From assembly GCF_032999765.1 (NCBI RefSeq), contig NZ_CP136051.1, positions 5,908,501 to 5,972,500 on the forward strand: 64,000 nucleotides of DNA, in the 5' to 3' direction. Shown here in pieces: positions 9,008-17,764 of this stretch (position 1 is the first letter of the stretch; each line of letters opens with the position of its first letter). The position numbers and the translations under genes were made by a program. The notes beneath the pieces were generated by a model, which saw only the letters and a program-made list of their open reading frames with translations, was not told the origin of the DNA and ran no database searches. The stretch comes from Imperialibacter roseus (GTDB taxonomy: Bacteria; Bacteroidota; Bacteroidia; Cytophagales; Cyclobacteriaceae).

Positions 9008-9652
9008 CTAATTTAAAGTAAGCGTTTTCAAAGTCAAATTGTCTAGAGACCAGCTTTCGTCGCATATGTCATTTGGAATAGGTTGGGTAAGCCTATCAAA
9101 AAATCTGATTTCCAGCTTATCCGCTGAATGACCAACCGTTTTACTGATTTGGTAAATACTAGTTCCATTACTGAGCTCAGAATAGTAACACAGCAACGGG
9201 AGGTCAGTCTTAAAAGCTCCGGTCTTCGGGTCATTCATCCTCCATCCGTTTTGAGGATAAGATTGTTGTATGCACCATAAAGCATTACATATCCCATTGG
9301 AAAAAGTGGTTTCGATGATTGACTGCCCGTCAACCAGCATCAACCACCAATCTGGCCCAGCAGGATACGATAAATTGCCATCCCAGGAATCATGAATAAA
9401 CAGGTCAAAGGAAATAGTTATATAGTTATGTTCGGGAAGGCCGTCCAGTGCTATAGAAAACCCATCGTCAAAGTAATTCCCAATTACCTGATTTCCATTA
9501 TAATTCATGAGCTTGCCTCCCACAATATTATCCATATCGGCACTCTCAAAATCGTTGAAAAATACAATAGCGTCATTTTTCACCGTGGGTTCACACGAAG
9601 CAAAAAAGATCACAAAACCCATCCACCAAGAGTATTTAATTGATAGTGACAT
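9008..9652 (-). CDS. small lipoprotein of an unrecognised family (copy 1)
   Basis: 214 residues. A hydrophobic leader ends in a lipobox-like FFASC, so lipidation at about Cys20 and envelope location are likely. I do not recognise the family. It is clearly paralogous to the protein at 27445-28101. Shared blocks are GGKL-x2-(F/Y)NG, HDSWDGN followed by GPD-x-W, TFSN-x2-C-x4-C-x2-QSYP, NDPKTGA, GTS-x-YQI-x-KT, RF-x-DRL-x-Q and CDESWS. Four non-lipobox cysteines are conserved between the copies, which suggests two disulfides in a beta-rich extracytoplasmic domain. The start lies 11 bp after the stop of the GT4 gene at 9664-10782, so the two are probably co-transcribed, tying it to polysaccharide export or attachment by context only. 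Confidence 0.75.
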   Translation of the reverse strand: MSLSIKYSWWMGFVIFFASCEPTVKNDAIVFFNDFESADMDNIVGGKLMNYNGNQVIGNYFDDGFSIALDGLPEHNYITISFDLFIHDSWDGNLSYPAGPDWWLMLVDGQSIIETTFSNGICNALWCIQQSYPQNGWRMNDPKTGAFKTDLPLLCYYSELSNGTSIYQISKTVGHSADKLEIRFFDRLTQPIPNDICDESWSLDNLTLKTLTLN

Positions 9653-9663
9653 AGTCCCGATAA

Positions 9664-10782
9664 CTAACTCCGCAGCTTCTTTGCAACTTTATTAAACGTT
9701 TCAATGTACTGGCTGGTCACAGTGTCCCAGTTGTACTTGGCTGTAAGCCCTTGCCGGACAACGATCCTAAACTCATTCGCCAGCTTTTCGTCCATATCCA
9801 ACACTTCTATTTTTTCCACCACTGAGTCAGCGTTCTTTTCGAAAAAAAGCCCATACTTGTCTACACCAAGCACTTCTCGACTAAATGGTGTATTCAAAGC
9901 CAATATACAACATCCATAGGCCATTGCTTTAAGTAAAGTGGGGTTGGTTCCTCCAAACTCGTGACCATGCAAGTACACGAAGGCATTGTGATAAAGCTCG
10001 GCCAATTCCTCTGGATCTGTCACATATCCTGTAAATAGTAACCTGTCATCACTTTCAGCCATTGATTTAATGTTTTTGGCATAGTTGTCTTTGTAGGGCA
10101 CGTCGCCAACAATGACAAGTTTTCTTTCAGAGCTCGAGCGTAGAAAACCCTCTACCAAGAGGTCAGCATTGTTGTCAGGTATAAGGCGGCCTACGATTAG
10201 AAAATATTCTCCTTTAGTAAGCCCCCACTTTGATATTTTCGAGGCATCAGTAGATTCTCTAACATTCGCTCCGTAGGCAATAACAACTGACTCTCTTTTA
10301 AACAAGCTTAGATATACCCTCCTCATTTCATCAGAATCATTAACTAACTGATCATATAGCTTTGTGGAAAGCCAGGAAGCAAAATAAAAGTATCGGGCAC
10401 CTAATCCCTTCCATTTTGGGCGAAGCCACTCCATCCCATCCACATTAATGGCTGTTTTTTTTCCAAATATTTTCGATATCACTCCAAAAGGCCCATTGGC
10501 AGAATTAACAACGAAGATGACATCAACTTTGCTAAAGCAGGCATGTATCATTGAAAAAAAAGAGTGTATGAACTGACTAAGTACCTTCGTTTCTATCGAA
10601 GGAAGGTACACTAACTTCACACCATTAACCTGCTTCGGTCGATCCTGAAACAGCGCCTTATGACAATAGACTGTTACTTCAATCCCTCGTTCAACAAGTC
10701 GTTCCGACAGTTCCTTTACCAGCGTTTCGTACCCGCTGTATACATAAGGATATCCCCTGGAGCCAATAATCGCTATTTTCAT
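9664..10782 (-). CDS. DUF1972-type glycosyltransferase family 4
   Basis: A 372-residue GT-B glycosyltransferase. It opens with MKIAIIGSRGYPYVYSGYET, the signature of the DUF1972/rhamnosyltransferase group (usually GSRGIP then GGFET), and has a GT4 C-terminal domain with FLIVGRLIPDNNADLLVEGF and a late HGHEFGGTNPTLLKAMAYGC segment carrying the donor-binding glutamate region. The ATG at 10782 gives the family start; the longer frame from TTG at 10794 adds four residues. Relatives transfer rhamnose or similar sugars early in repeat-unit assembly. It precedes the lipoprotein gene by 11 bp. The sugar is not determinable. Confidence 0.9.
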   Translation of the reverse strand: MKIAIIGSRGYPYVYSGYETLVKELSERLVERGIEVTVYCHKALFQDRPKQVNGVKLVYLPSIETKVLSQFIHSFFSMIHACFSKVDVIFVVNSANGPFGVISKIFGKKTAINVDGMEWLRPKWKGLGARYFYFASWLSTKLYDQLVNDSDEMRRVYLSLFKRESVVIAYGANVRESTDASKISKWGLTKGEYFLIVGRLIPDNNADLLVEGFLRSSSERKLVIVGDVPYKDNYAKNIKSMAESDDRLLFTGYVTDPEELAELYHNAFVYLHGHEFGGTNPTLLKAMAYGCCILALNTPFSREVLGVDKYGLFFEKNADSVVEKIEVLDMDEKLANEFRIVVRQGLTAKYNWDTVTSQYIETFNKVAKKLRS

Positions 10783-10871
10783 TCCGTTAACCAATCAACT
10801 TCCCTTCCTCTGATATCAAAACCAATATTCTTAACGTTCTCATTGGGGCAGAGCCTGATGAAGTAATTTTT

Positions 10872-10879
10872 TACATTTG
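10872..10879 (+). promoter_or_regulatory. possible -7 box upstream of GT2 gene
   Basis: TACATTTG matches the Bacteroidota -7 consensus TAnnTTTG exactly and would give a leader of roughly 40 nt before the ATG at 10927. The nearest upstream TTG (10843-10845) is 26 bp away, longer than the usual 17-23, so this is tentative. Confidence 0.35.
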
Positions 10880-10926
10880 TTTCCAAAGACCCACCCATTT
10901 ACTCTTAAGTTGTGTCACTACGAAAA

Positions 10927-11865
10927 ATGAACACTGTTGTATCAATCGTTTATGTAAATTACAATAGTTCGGCACTTATTGTTGACTCCATTGATTCACT
11001 GACAGCTCACTGCAAAGATGTTCCTTTTGAAGTAATAATTGTCGACAATGCTTCCAAAGTTGAAGAAAAGCTAAAATTGGACTCTTTGAGAATGGAAAGG
11101 AATTGGAACAATATTCAAATCATTTACGCCGGTGAGAACCTGGGTTTTGGTAGGGCAAATAATCTTGGGGCTACCAAAGCCATAGGTAAATATTTGTTTT
11201 TTCTCAATCCAGATACGCTGATTTGCAACGACGTTGTAAGAATACTTTTTGATTTTCTGGAGTCATCAGAGCCTAAAATAATTGCTTGTGGTGGCTCCCT
11301 CCTCACAGCGGACAAAAAGCCTACTTCTTCCTACGGAAATTTACCCGGAATATTCCAGGAGTTGGGAAATATCGGGCTAGGGTTAAGTTTCATCCTTGGC
11401 GGCTATTACAAAAGGCATTTGGCAATCAACGCCGCCGTCTATCAGACCACTCCGACAAAAGTACCTTACATCGTTGGTGCCGATATATTTATTTATGCTG
11501 ATGCCTTTAATGACCTTAATGGATTTGATGAATGCTTCTTTATGTACTACGAGGAAACTGACTTGTTTTATCGACTTTCAAAAAAGAGATTGGATTCTTA
11601 TATTGTTCCTGATGCTCAGATCATACACCTTGAAGGTGGGGCTGTAAATTCTTTGGCGACAGAAAAGTTTAACCATGCCAAATTTGAAATGCTCCTGGCG
11701 AGTAAGATTTATTACTATCGAAAATGGTCGTCAAAATCATCCCTTCCCTTATTTAAGCTAATTTTCCTGCTCCAGATTGTTGTTCAGTTTACCAAAGGCA
11801 ATATGGGTAGTCAACTCAAGCCTCTACTCAAAAGCTATTTTTCGATAGTTTTAGGAGCAAAATAG
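10927..11865 (+). CDS. glycosyltransferase family 2 (WbbL/rhamnosyltransferase-like)
   Basis: A 312-residue GT2 enzyme. It begins MNTVVSIVYVNYNSSALIVD, continues VIIVDNASK and has the NPDT motif in YLFFLNPDTLICNDVV, the arrangement of WbbL-like rhamnosyltransferases, with a late FDECFFMYYEETDLFYR segment. The ATG at 10927 is preferred over a GTG at 10912. It begins a plus-strand run of three glycosyltransferases (10927-14252) and is divergent from the GT4 gene at 9664-10782. Acts at the cytoplasmic face of the inner membrane on lipid-linked intermediates; acceptor unknown. Confidence 0.9.
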   Translation: MNTVVSIVYVNYNSSALIVDSIDSLTAHCKDVPFEVIIVDNASKVEEKLKLDSLRMERNWNNIQIIYAGENLGFGRANNLGATKAIGKYLFFLNPDTLICNDVVRILFDFLESSEPKIIACGGSLLTADKKPTSSYGNLPGIFQELGNIGLGLSFILGGYYKRHLAINAAVYQTTPTKVPYIVGADIFIYADAFNDLNGFDECFFMYYEETDLFYRLSKKRLDSYIVPDAQIIHLEGGAVNSLATEKFNHAKFEMLLASKIYYYRKWSSKSSLPLFKLIFLLQIVVQFTKGNMGSQLKPLLKSYFSIVLGAK

Positions 11866-11962
11866 AATAGGTTCTATTTCGCTTGACGGGTATCAAAAAG
11901 ATTCCGTGAATATTAACTCAATACATCTCGGTTTAGAATAGCTTTGAAGCAATACAGAATTT

Positions 11963-13105
11963 ATGAAATTAGTAGTTGACACTCACCATTTGATGTTAGA
12001 GAATGCCGGCACAAAGAGGGTAACTATCAATTTGCTCGCTGAGCTAAAAAGAACTCCCGGAATTGAATTGATAGAACTTAAGCCAGACTATTCTTTAAAA
12101 AAAGGAGCAAGTCTCGCAAGCAAGCTCAAAGGTCATTTTCTGCGGTTCTTGTGGGTTTATGTTCATTTACCTTTCAAATGCTACACTTCTAAAGCTGAAT
12201 TTTTATTATCTCCTGAGTTCAACACACCCTTGTTTTGCCCTTGTCCACGGGCTGTAATTGCCCACGATGCGCACATGCGGGCTCAGCGAGAGTTTACCAG
12301 CACTTTATGGTTCTATTTCTACTATGTTCCATTTATAGAAGTAGCCATCAGAAGAGCTGACTTGATATTCACCGTTTCTCAATTTGCTAAAAGGCAAATC
12401 GTTGATTTAATGCGTTTGGACCAAAGGAAAGTTCATGTAGTATATAACGGGGTCGATCAACTGTTTTTTAAAAGTGCGCCGGAGCTCAATTCAAGGCTTC
12501 CCGGTGGACTTGTTGCAAACCAGTATATTCTTTTCGTTGGCACCTTTGAAGCGAGAAAAAATATCGGAAGGCTTCTTGAAGCTTTTAGCATATTGAAAAT
12601 CAAACACACGGAAGCATTTCAAAAATTAAAGTTGGCCATAGTAGGGCAGTCAGCTTCCGGCAAGTATTCAGATAGCACTAAGCAAATACTATCACTTATT
12701 AAGAGCCTAAACCTGACGAATGACGTAGTATTTTGTGGGTATGTGGCCGATGCTGAGTTGCCGATAATTTACCAAAATGCGAAGGCTGTAGCGTTTCCAT
12801 CTTTGCATGAAGGGTTCGGGCTCCCTATAATTGAAGCGTTTGCAAGCAATGTACCTGTATTAACCTCCAATCTGTGTTCAATGCCAGAAATAGCTGGAGG
12901 TGCAGCCCTGTTGATAGATCCATACGAAATAGACGATATCAGCAGCAAACTAGAAAGGCTACTTTTCGATGAGGTACTTCGCCAGGTGCTAACCACCGCC
13001 GGTACTGAGAGGGTGAAGGAGTTTACGTGGGAAACATTCGGCTCAAAAGTGTTAGCAAAAATCACATCCTTTTTGAATAAAACAGATGTCAGCGCTGATA
13101 CATAA
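11963..13105 (+). CDS. glycosyltransferase family 4 (mannosyltransferase-like)
   Basis: 380 residues, GT-B fold. The C-terminal domain shows ILFVGTFEARKNIGRLLEAF and the PSLHEGFGLPIIEAFASNVP signature with the EX7E-type glutamates that bind the nucleotide sugar; the N-terminal domain has AHDAHM and ADLIFTVSQFAKRQIVDLM. This pattern is common in WbaZ/MtfB-like mannosyltransferases. It overlaps the following GT9 gene by 20 bp, indicating coupled translation. The 97-bp gap to the preceding GT2 holds no evident gene or terminator. Sugar specificity is inferred only loosely. Confidence 0.9.
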   Translation: MKLVVDTHHLMLENAGTKRVTINLLAELKRTPGIELIELKPDYSLKKGASLASKLKGHFLRFLWVYVHLPFKCYTSKAEFLLSPEFNTPLFCPCPRAVIAHDAHMRAQREFTSTLWFYFYYVPFIEVAIRRADLIFTVSQFAKRQIVDLMRLDQRKVHVVYNGVDQLFFKSAPELNSRLPGGLVANQYILFVGTFEARKNIGRLLEAFSILKIKHTEAFQKLKLAIVGQSASGKYSDSTKQILSLIKSLNLTNDVVFCGYVADAELPIIYQNAKAVAFPSLHEGFGLPIIEAFASNVPVLTSNLCSMPEIAGGAALLIDPYEIDDISSKLERLLFDEVLRQVLTTAGTERVKEFTWETFGSKVLAKITSFLNKTDVSADT

Positions 13106-14252
13106 CAAGAAGAAAAGGCTACTGCTATATCCACTTAATGCTGTTCTGTGGCTACTTTTTCTGCCTAAGAAGGTGTTTGGCAAAAGTGTGAAGTTTAATT
13201 CCTTGCCAGCAAAAAAAATTCTCTTGGTAAGGCTAGACTATATAGGTGATGTAGTTATGACCAGCCCCTCCTTTTCATTTATAAGGCACCGGTTTCCCAA
13301 CGCCAAAATCACACTATTAACTAATCCTTCAGCCAAGGCGCTTTTTAATAAAGACCCCAGGATTGACAGAATCGATACTTTTAATTGGCCCTGGGGACAT
13401 TTGAGAACAAATAACCGATTCAGCTTTTCGTTACTTAAAGAACTATTAGACCTCGTTTTTCGCCTAAGGAGGGAGGAATTTGATTTGATGGTTGATTTTA
13501 GGGGAGACATGAGATTTGGGTTACTATTCGGGCTCTTTACGGGCGCAAAGGTGCTGGTGGGTAACTCAAGGTCAGGCAACAAATTCATGCTGGACTACGC
13601 ATCGGAATATGATGCCTCAAAACACGAACTGGAGAGGACTTTAGATGTACTCGCCTGCTTCGGAGAGGTTCCTGTAGTGAGTCACCCTGAGATATTTCTT
13701 TCAGAAGAAGCGAAGCTTCTGGCAACCAAACATTTAGAGGAGCTTCTGGACACAAGCTCACTAAAAAAACTTGCTATAATCGCTCCGTTCTCCTCAAAAG
13801 ATATCAAGTCGTGGCCGCTTCCTTACTTTGAAGTCGTTATCAAGCACCTGTTAACCCTCGGTTATAAAGTTGTTATCGTTGGAACAAGGGAAGACCAGGA
13901 GAATTCTGCATCTCTTGCGAGTTCTTTTCCTTCAAAAGTGTACTCTTTGGCGGGTAAAACAAGCCTTACTGAGCTGGCTTGGATGACCTCGATATCTACA
14001 CTTGTTATTGGAGTTGACACCGGCGTTCTGCACATAGCATCTTGTTTTGACACTCCGATCGTAGCTATTTTTGGGCCAACACGATCCTGTGAATACAGGC
14101 CTTACTCCAAGTTTTCAATAGTAGTGGATAGTGGTGAATGCAGGTGCGATCAACTCACCCACGTAAAGTGTGATATTCAAGTTAATGACTATGCAAAATG
14201 CATGTTTGAACTAGGCCCAGAGGCCGTAATAAGAGCTATTCAGAGCCTATGA
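13086..14252 (+). CDS. glycosyltransferase family 9 (heptosyltransferase-like)
   Basis: 388 residues. The start region ILLVRLDYIGDVVMTSPSFS and the C-terminal GVDTGVLHIASCFDTPIVAIFGPT are classic GT9/ADP-heptose:LPS heptosyltransferase signatures; the central segment has KLAIIAPFSSKDIKSWP. The N-terminus overlaps the preceding GT4 gene by 20 bp. GT9 enzymes usually build the LPS inner core, so finding one in a capsule-type locus suggests that heptose or a related sugar enters this polymer, or that the locus makes a core-linked glycan. Its last 6 bp overlap the convergent methyltransferase gene. Confidence 0.88.
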   Translation: MSALIHNKKKRLLLYPLNAVLWLLFLPKKVFGKSVKFNSLPAKKILLVRLDYIGDVVMTSPSFSFIRHRFPNAKITLLTNPSAKALFNKDPRIDRIDTFNWPWGHLRTNNRFSFSLLKELLDLVFRLRREEFDLMVDFRGDMRFGLLFGLFTGAKVLVGNSRSGNKFMLDYASEYDASKHELERTLDVLACFGEVPVVSHPEIFLSEEAKLLATKHLEELLDTSSLKKLAIIAPFSSKDIKSWPLPYFEVVIKHLLTLGYKVVIVGTREDQENSASLASSFPSKVYSLAGKTSLTELAWMTSISTLVIGVDTGVLHIASCFDTPIVAIFGPTRSCEYRPYSKFSIVVDSGECRCDQLTHVKCDIQVNDYAKCMFELGPEAVIRAIQSL

Positions 14253-15191
14253 ATCAACATTATTCTCCCCCGCATGTGGGTTGCTGGCATAAATCCTTAT
14301 AATTCCGCCTCGATGAAATAAGCTTGCCACCGTCTCCAAAACCGTTGACACCGGTAGCAACACTCCAATTAAGAGATAAAGAGGAATACTTTTCTCGTTT
14401 TTCAGACTGTGAATAAGGTCTCCCTTGTAGCCCACCAAGCCCAGGCAGGTACGCAACATTCCCAAGAGGCCCACATGGGAAGAGAAGTAGCTAATTTCAA
14501 CAGGATGAAGACCACAAGACTCAATTAAGGAGATGATAGAGTCTTGGCTAAAATGATTTATATGACGAGGAACGTCCAATTGCAGCCAGTTTTTGCCAGC
14601 CCACCTTGATTGCCAGCTATCTATATTCGGCACTTCCACAACTACCAGTCCTTCTCTACCCAAATTATCACGTATAAGATTCGTGAAGAGGTCTTTGGGT
14701 TTGCTTAAGTGCTCTAAAACGTGGAATAAACTTATCACATCAAAAGGAGCGCCCAGAAGTTTGCCTTTGGAATAATAGTTTGAATCTATTTCTAGGTGAT
14801 AAAATTTCCTTGCAAAGTCAGCCCTCGGCCCTGACGTTTCCACTCCTTTTGTCCTGAAACCAGCCTCCTTACACAAAGAGAGGAATTTACCCTTGCCACT
14901 ACCAAAATCGAGTACTCCGGGTTCCGAGCCACACCTCTGCTTAATCTTGCCAACCACTCGCTTGTACTCAAAAGAAAGCATTTTGTCAAATATAGAATTT
15001 CGATTGTCAATGACTCTATATCGCTCATCCCGATAGATTTCTTCTTCAGAAACATTCACAACAAAATAGGTATAACGGTGATCGCACTTTCTGCAAGTCA
15101 CTATTGTGAAATCTTCTGAAATCTTGATTCCGTTCTCCAATCCCAACGCATCTGGCTTGGTTGAACACAAAGGGCAGGAAGCTTGCTTCAT
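14247..15191 (-). CDS. SAM methyltransferase with N-terminal zinc-binding motif
   Basis: 314 residues. The N-terminus has two CxxC pairs (CPLCS near residue 6 and CRKCDHRY near residue 34), a zinc-ribbon as seen in Methyltransf_13/14-like sugar C-methyltransferases. The Rossmann core has VLDFGSGKGKFLSL and VISLFHVLEHLSKPK, and NHFSQDSI follows. A hydrophobic stretch near residue 285 (PLYLLIGVLLPVSTVLETVA) may anchor it to the inner membrane. Its ATG overlaps the stop of the polymerase gene as ATGA (15188-15191), so it is coupled to it. It is the last gene of the minus-strand export/polymerase operon. Acceptor unknown. Confidence 0.85.
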   Translation of the reverse strand: MKQASCPLCSTKPDALGLENGIKISEDFTIVTCRKCDHRYTYFVVNVSEEEIYRDERYRVIDNRNSIFDKMLSFEYKRVVGKIKQRCGSEPGVLDFGSGKGKFLSLCKEAGFRTKGVETSGPRADFARKFYHLEIDSNYYSKGKLLGAPFDVISLFHVLEHLSKPKDLFTNLIRDNLGREGLVVVEVPNIDSWQSRWAGKNWLQLDVPRHINHFSQDSIISLIESCGLHPVEISYFSSHVGLLGMLRTCLGLVGYKGDLIHSLKNEKSIPLYLLIGVLLPVSTVLETVASLFHRGGIIRIYASNPHAGENNVDS

Positions 15192-16593
15192 ATTGTGTTT
15201 GGCTTGAGTCGAAGTGAGGGTTTTTTATTAAGATGATAGGCTGAAACACTATACCCCACCATCCACCATGACACAAAGGCGACATATAGATATATCTCGG
15301 CATTAGAAGTAAAAAGCGGCAAAAACAAGCCCACTTTCACCGTGGCGGCTGTAAACGGTATTACTCGATCTTCTTTATAATTTGCCAGCCTATAAGCCTT
15401 AAATGAATACCGTACCGACATAAAAAGCAATAAACAGTAAAGAAAAAGCCCTAAAACACCTAGTTGAACCCCAAATATGATGAATTGGTTTTCGCCGCCA
15501 ACACGAAGTCCCTCCACGACACCCCGAGCATTACCACTCATAGCCAGACCTATTCCCTGGGGTGATGCAATCATGCTGTCAATTCCCTCAAACCATTCAA
15601 TGGCGTGACCCAAAGTGGACGGTTCTTGAAAAGTAATTGTATCGTATACGAGATCGACTGTATCCTTTGGAGCCCAAAAATAGAAATACAAGCCAGCAAG
15701 TGCCAACAATCCAACTCCTACTAAAATCATTCTGTAATACCGAAATATGATCGTAATAAATACGAGCTCGACAAAGAGCGACGCCATAGAGGCCCGGGAA
15801 AATGTTAATGCAAGTGTAATCAGAAGCAAAACTATTAATGCGACATATTTTGCCCTTGACAGAGTGTCCGTCGCATTTAACAGTAAGATGAGCGAAAGTG
15901 GGAAGGCAAGTACTACTGCACTTGCGAGCTCAAGCGGGGTAGAAAAAAAGAGGAATACCTTTTATGTCCAGCTGCAGTTTCAAAAGTCCATGAAAGCATG
16001 TATTCACCAGTTGGTTCAATTTCATTTAAGGCTTTATTATACTGAGCATACCCCGTATAGCTATGAAAGTGCGTCCCCATCGCAGATTCCGCCGCAACAA
16101 AAAAGAATGCTATGAACGCCACGGAAAGTATGACATTAGTAACTACGCTAGTATCACGTCCACTTTTAGAGAAGTTTCTCCCGAAAAAGTACATAATTCC
16201 AAGCATAAGAATGTTTTTGAAATATGCCAGCTTTTCCGGAATCCCAGCAGCTCCAAGTGGCAAAATAGCGTATGCAAAAGCAAGTAGAAGAAAGGAAATA
16301 AATACTATGTCAATGCTTAAAAGCTTATAACTCCAGGTAAGGAAATCCCGCTTAAAAAAAATAAAGGCAAGAAATGCAAACAGGACAATGAGCTCTTTTG
16401 CGTATTGGAAAACAACAACGGCTGCCGTTGATCCGGTTTGCTTGTACACTAAACTCAAAATAGTAATATAGGCTGGCAGATATAGACACATAAACACAAT
16501 TACATACTCACTGCTACCCTTAAAAAGGATTTTATAAGATGAATAGGCAATGGCCAATAGTGCGGCTGAGAAAAACAACAGAAATAACATCAT
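15188..16593 (-). pseudogene. Wzy/WaaL-type O-antigen polymerase/ligase, frameshifted
   Basis: Two adjacent minus-strand frames, 16593-15913 (N-terminal half, ends after RYSSFF) and the frame continuing to 15188, together encode one multi-helix membrane protein. The second frame reads open upstream of its listed start as STPLELASAVVLAFPLSLIL, which joins directly to RYSSFF if the A7 tract at 15943-15949 (T7 on the coding strand) were eight bases. The restored protein would be 468 residues with the O-antigen ligase/polymerase signature TFSRASMASLF and a large periplasmic loop. The intact 3' frame still overlaps the next gene as ATGA. So the gene is either inactivated or switched by one base, or the assembly has a homopolymer error. 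Expected role: polymerising repeat units. Confidence 0.85.
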
Positions 16594-16672
16594 TGCTTAT
16601 TAACTCTTGTTTTAAAAGGCGTGGTCGCTCTGTCTTTCATCCAAGACCAAATTAAAGTCCTCTATGAGAAGT

Positions 16673-17749
16673 CTAGTTAGCTTCCAATGCATAAGCAAAG
16701 AAGAACTTGACAACAAAAAATCCTGTCGAAAGTACTCCAAAGACGAACATGCCTATCACGGTGCCTTTGTACCAACGCCATTTGTTGTTTTCGAGGTACC
16801 TCATTGGTCTGTCAATTATTTGAATAAGTGGTTGCCGATCTAAGTGATTTAATTTCGCCAGCTCGAGATTCTTCACAATTTCTGAATATGCAGCGAGTGA
16901 CGATTGTAAATCCATCTGCTTTTGCTGAATGGGCACATTCTGCTTTCGGTTTAAGGCATTATAATTTAGGGTGCTCTCAAGATCCGATGCAATATCAAAA
17001 ACCGAACTGTCTAGCACCTTTTTTACGCTGTCTGCCTGATGCTGAAGTGTAGCGACAGTCTCAGTCGTCTTTCTCGTTTTACTATAAAGGTAGAACTCAC
17101 TCACTTTCTTTACCAAAGTCGTATCAAAAGCCGCTGAAAAAAACGGATCCTTAGAATTAACCTGCACACTAATAATGTTGAGCCTTCTTGACGGTTTGTC
17201 GACCGCTAGATATCTTTTCTGCAACTGCTCAACTACCTCAATTAAAATACTGTCATGACTGGCGGTAAATTGCGAGGGGTCTACATCGAACGATAAGCCC
17301 TTCAGGTGACTCTTTGACTGCCAAACTTTTTCCAATTTGGACTCCCTTGCAAATGTATTGATCAGCCTTTCCTTGCTTCCATTATGGTCTACCTCGGTCA
17401 GAAGCGTTTCTATTAACATCCGCTTCGACTTGTAGAGCTCCAAAATATTCTCTCCCTTAAATAGCCCCTCTTCATCTCCTCCGAGAGACCCAAGGCTTAG
17501 CCCAAGCGAAGAAGCTAGCCCTGACACTTGGCTTAAACTACTGGACTCCTCAAGTGCGAAGGTTGTTTGTGCTGTATAAGTCGGCTTACGCAGTGTATAC
17601 AGATAGCCAAAAACACCCCCGACCAAAACAACCATGGCGATGATTTTCCATTTGCGCAGCAGATAGTTAACCAAAGCTGTTATTCGCAACAAAAGCTCCC
17701 TTAGCGAAATCTTATCTTCCTGAATGTATGGTTGGTGTTGATTTGTCAT
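16673..17749 (-). CDS. Wzz-type chain-length determinant protein
   Basis: 358 residues with the polysaccharide co-polymerase layout: an inner-membrane helix near residues 35-55 (IIAMVVLVGGVFGYLYTL), a periplasmic domain beginning RKPTYTAQTTFALEESSSLS and rich in predicted coiled coil, and a second helix near 330-352 (GTVIGMFVFGVLSTGFFVVK). The segment IQIIDRPMRYLENNKWRW before the last helix is the usual proline-bearing motif. No tyrosine kinase domain is fused. It starts 15 bp after the export-protein stop and precedes the polymerase gene by 79 bp. It should control polymer length together with those two proteins. Confidence 0.9.
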   Translation of the reverse strand: MTNQHQPYIQEDKISLRELLLRITALVNYLLRKWKIIAMVVLVGGVFGYLYTLRKPTYTAQTTFALEESSSLSQVSGLASSLGLSLGSLGGDEEGLFKGENILELYKSKRMLIETLLTEVDHNGSKERLINTFARESKLEKVWQSKSHLKGLSFDVDPSQFTASHDSILIEVVEQLQKRYLAVDKPSRRLNIISVQVNSKDPFFSAAFDTTLVKKVSEFYLYSKTRKTTETVATLQHQADSVKKVLDSSVFDIASDLESTLNYNALNRKQNVPIQQKQMDLQSSLAAYSEIVKNLELAKLNHLDRQPLIQIIDRPMRYLENNKWRWYKGTVIGMFVFGVLSTGFFVVKFFFAYALEAN

Positions 17750-17764
17750 ACGACGACTCAGGTT

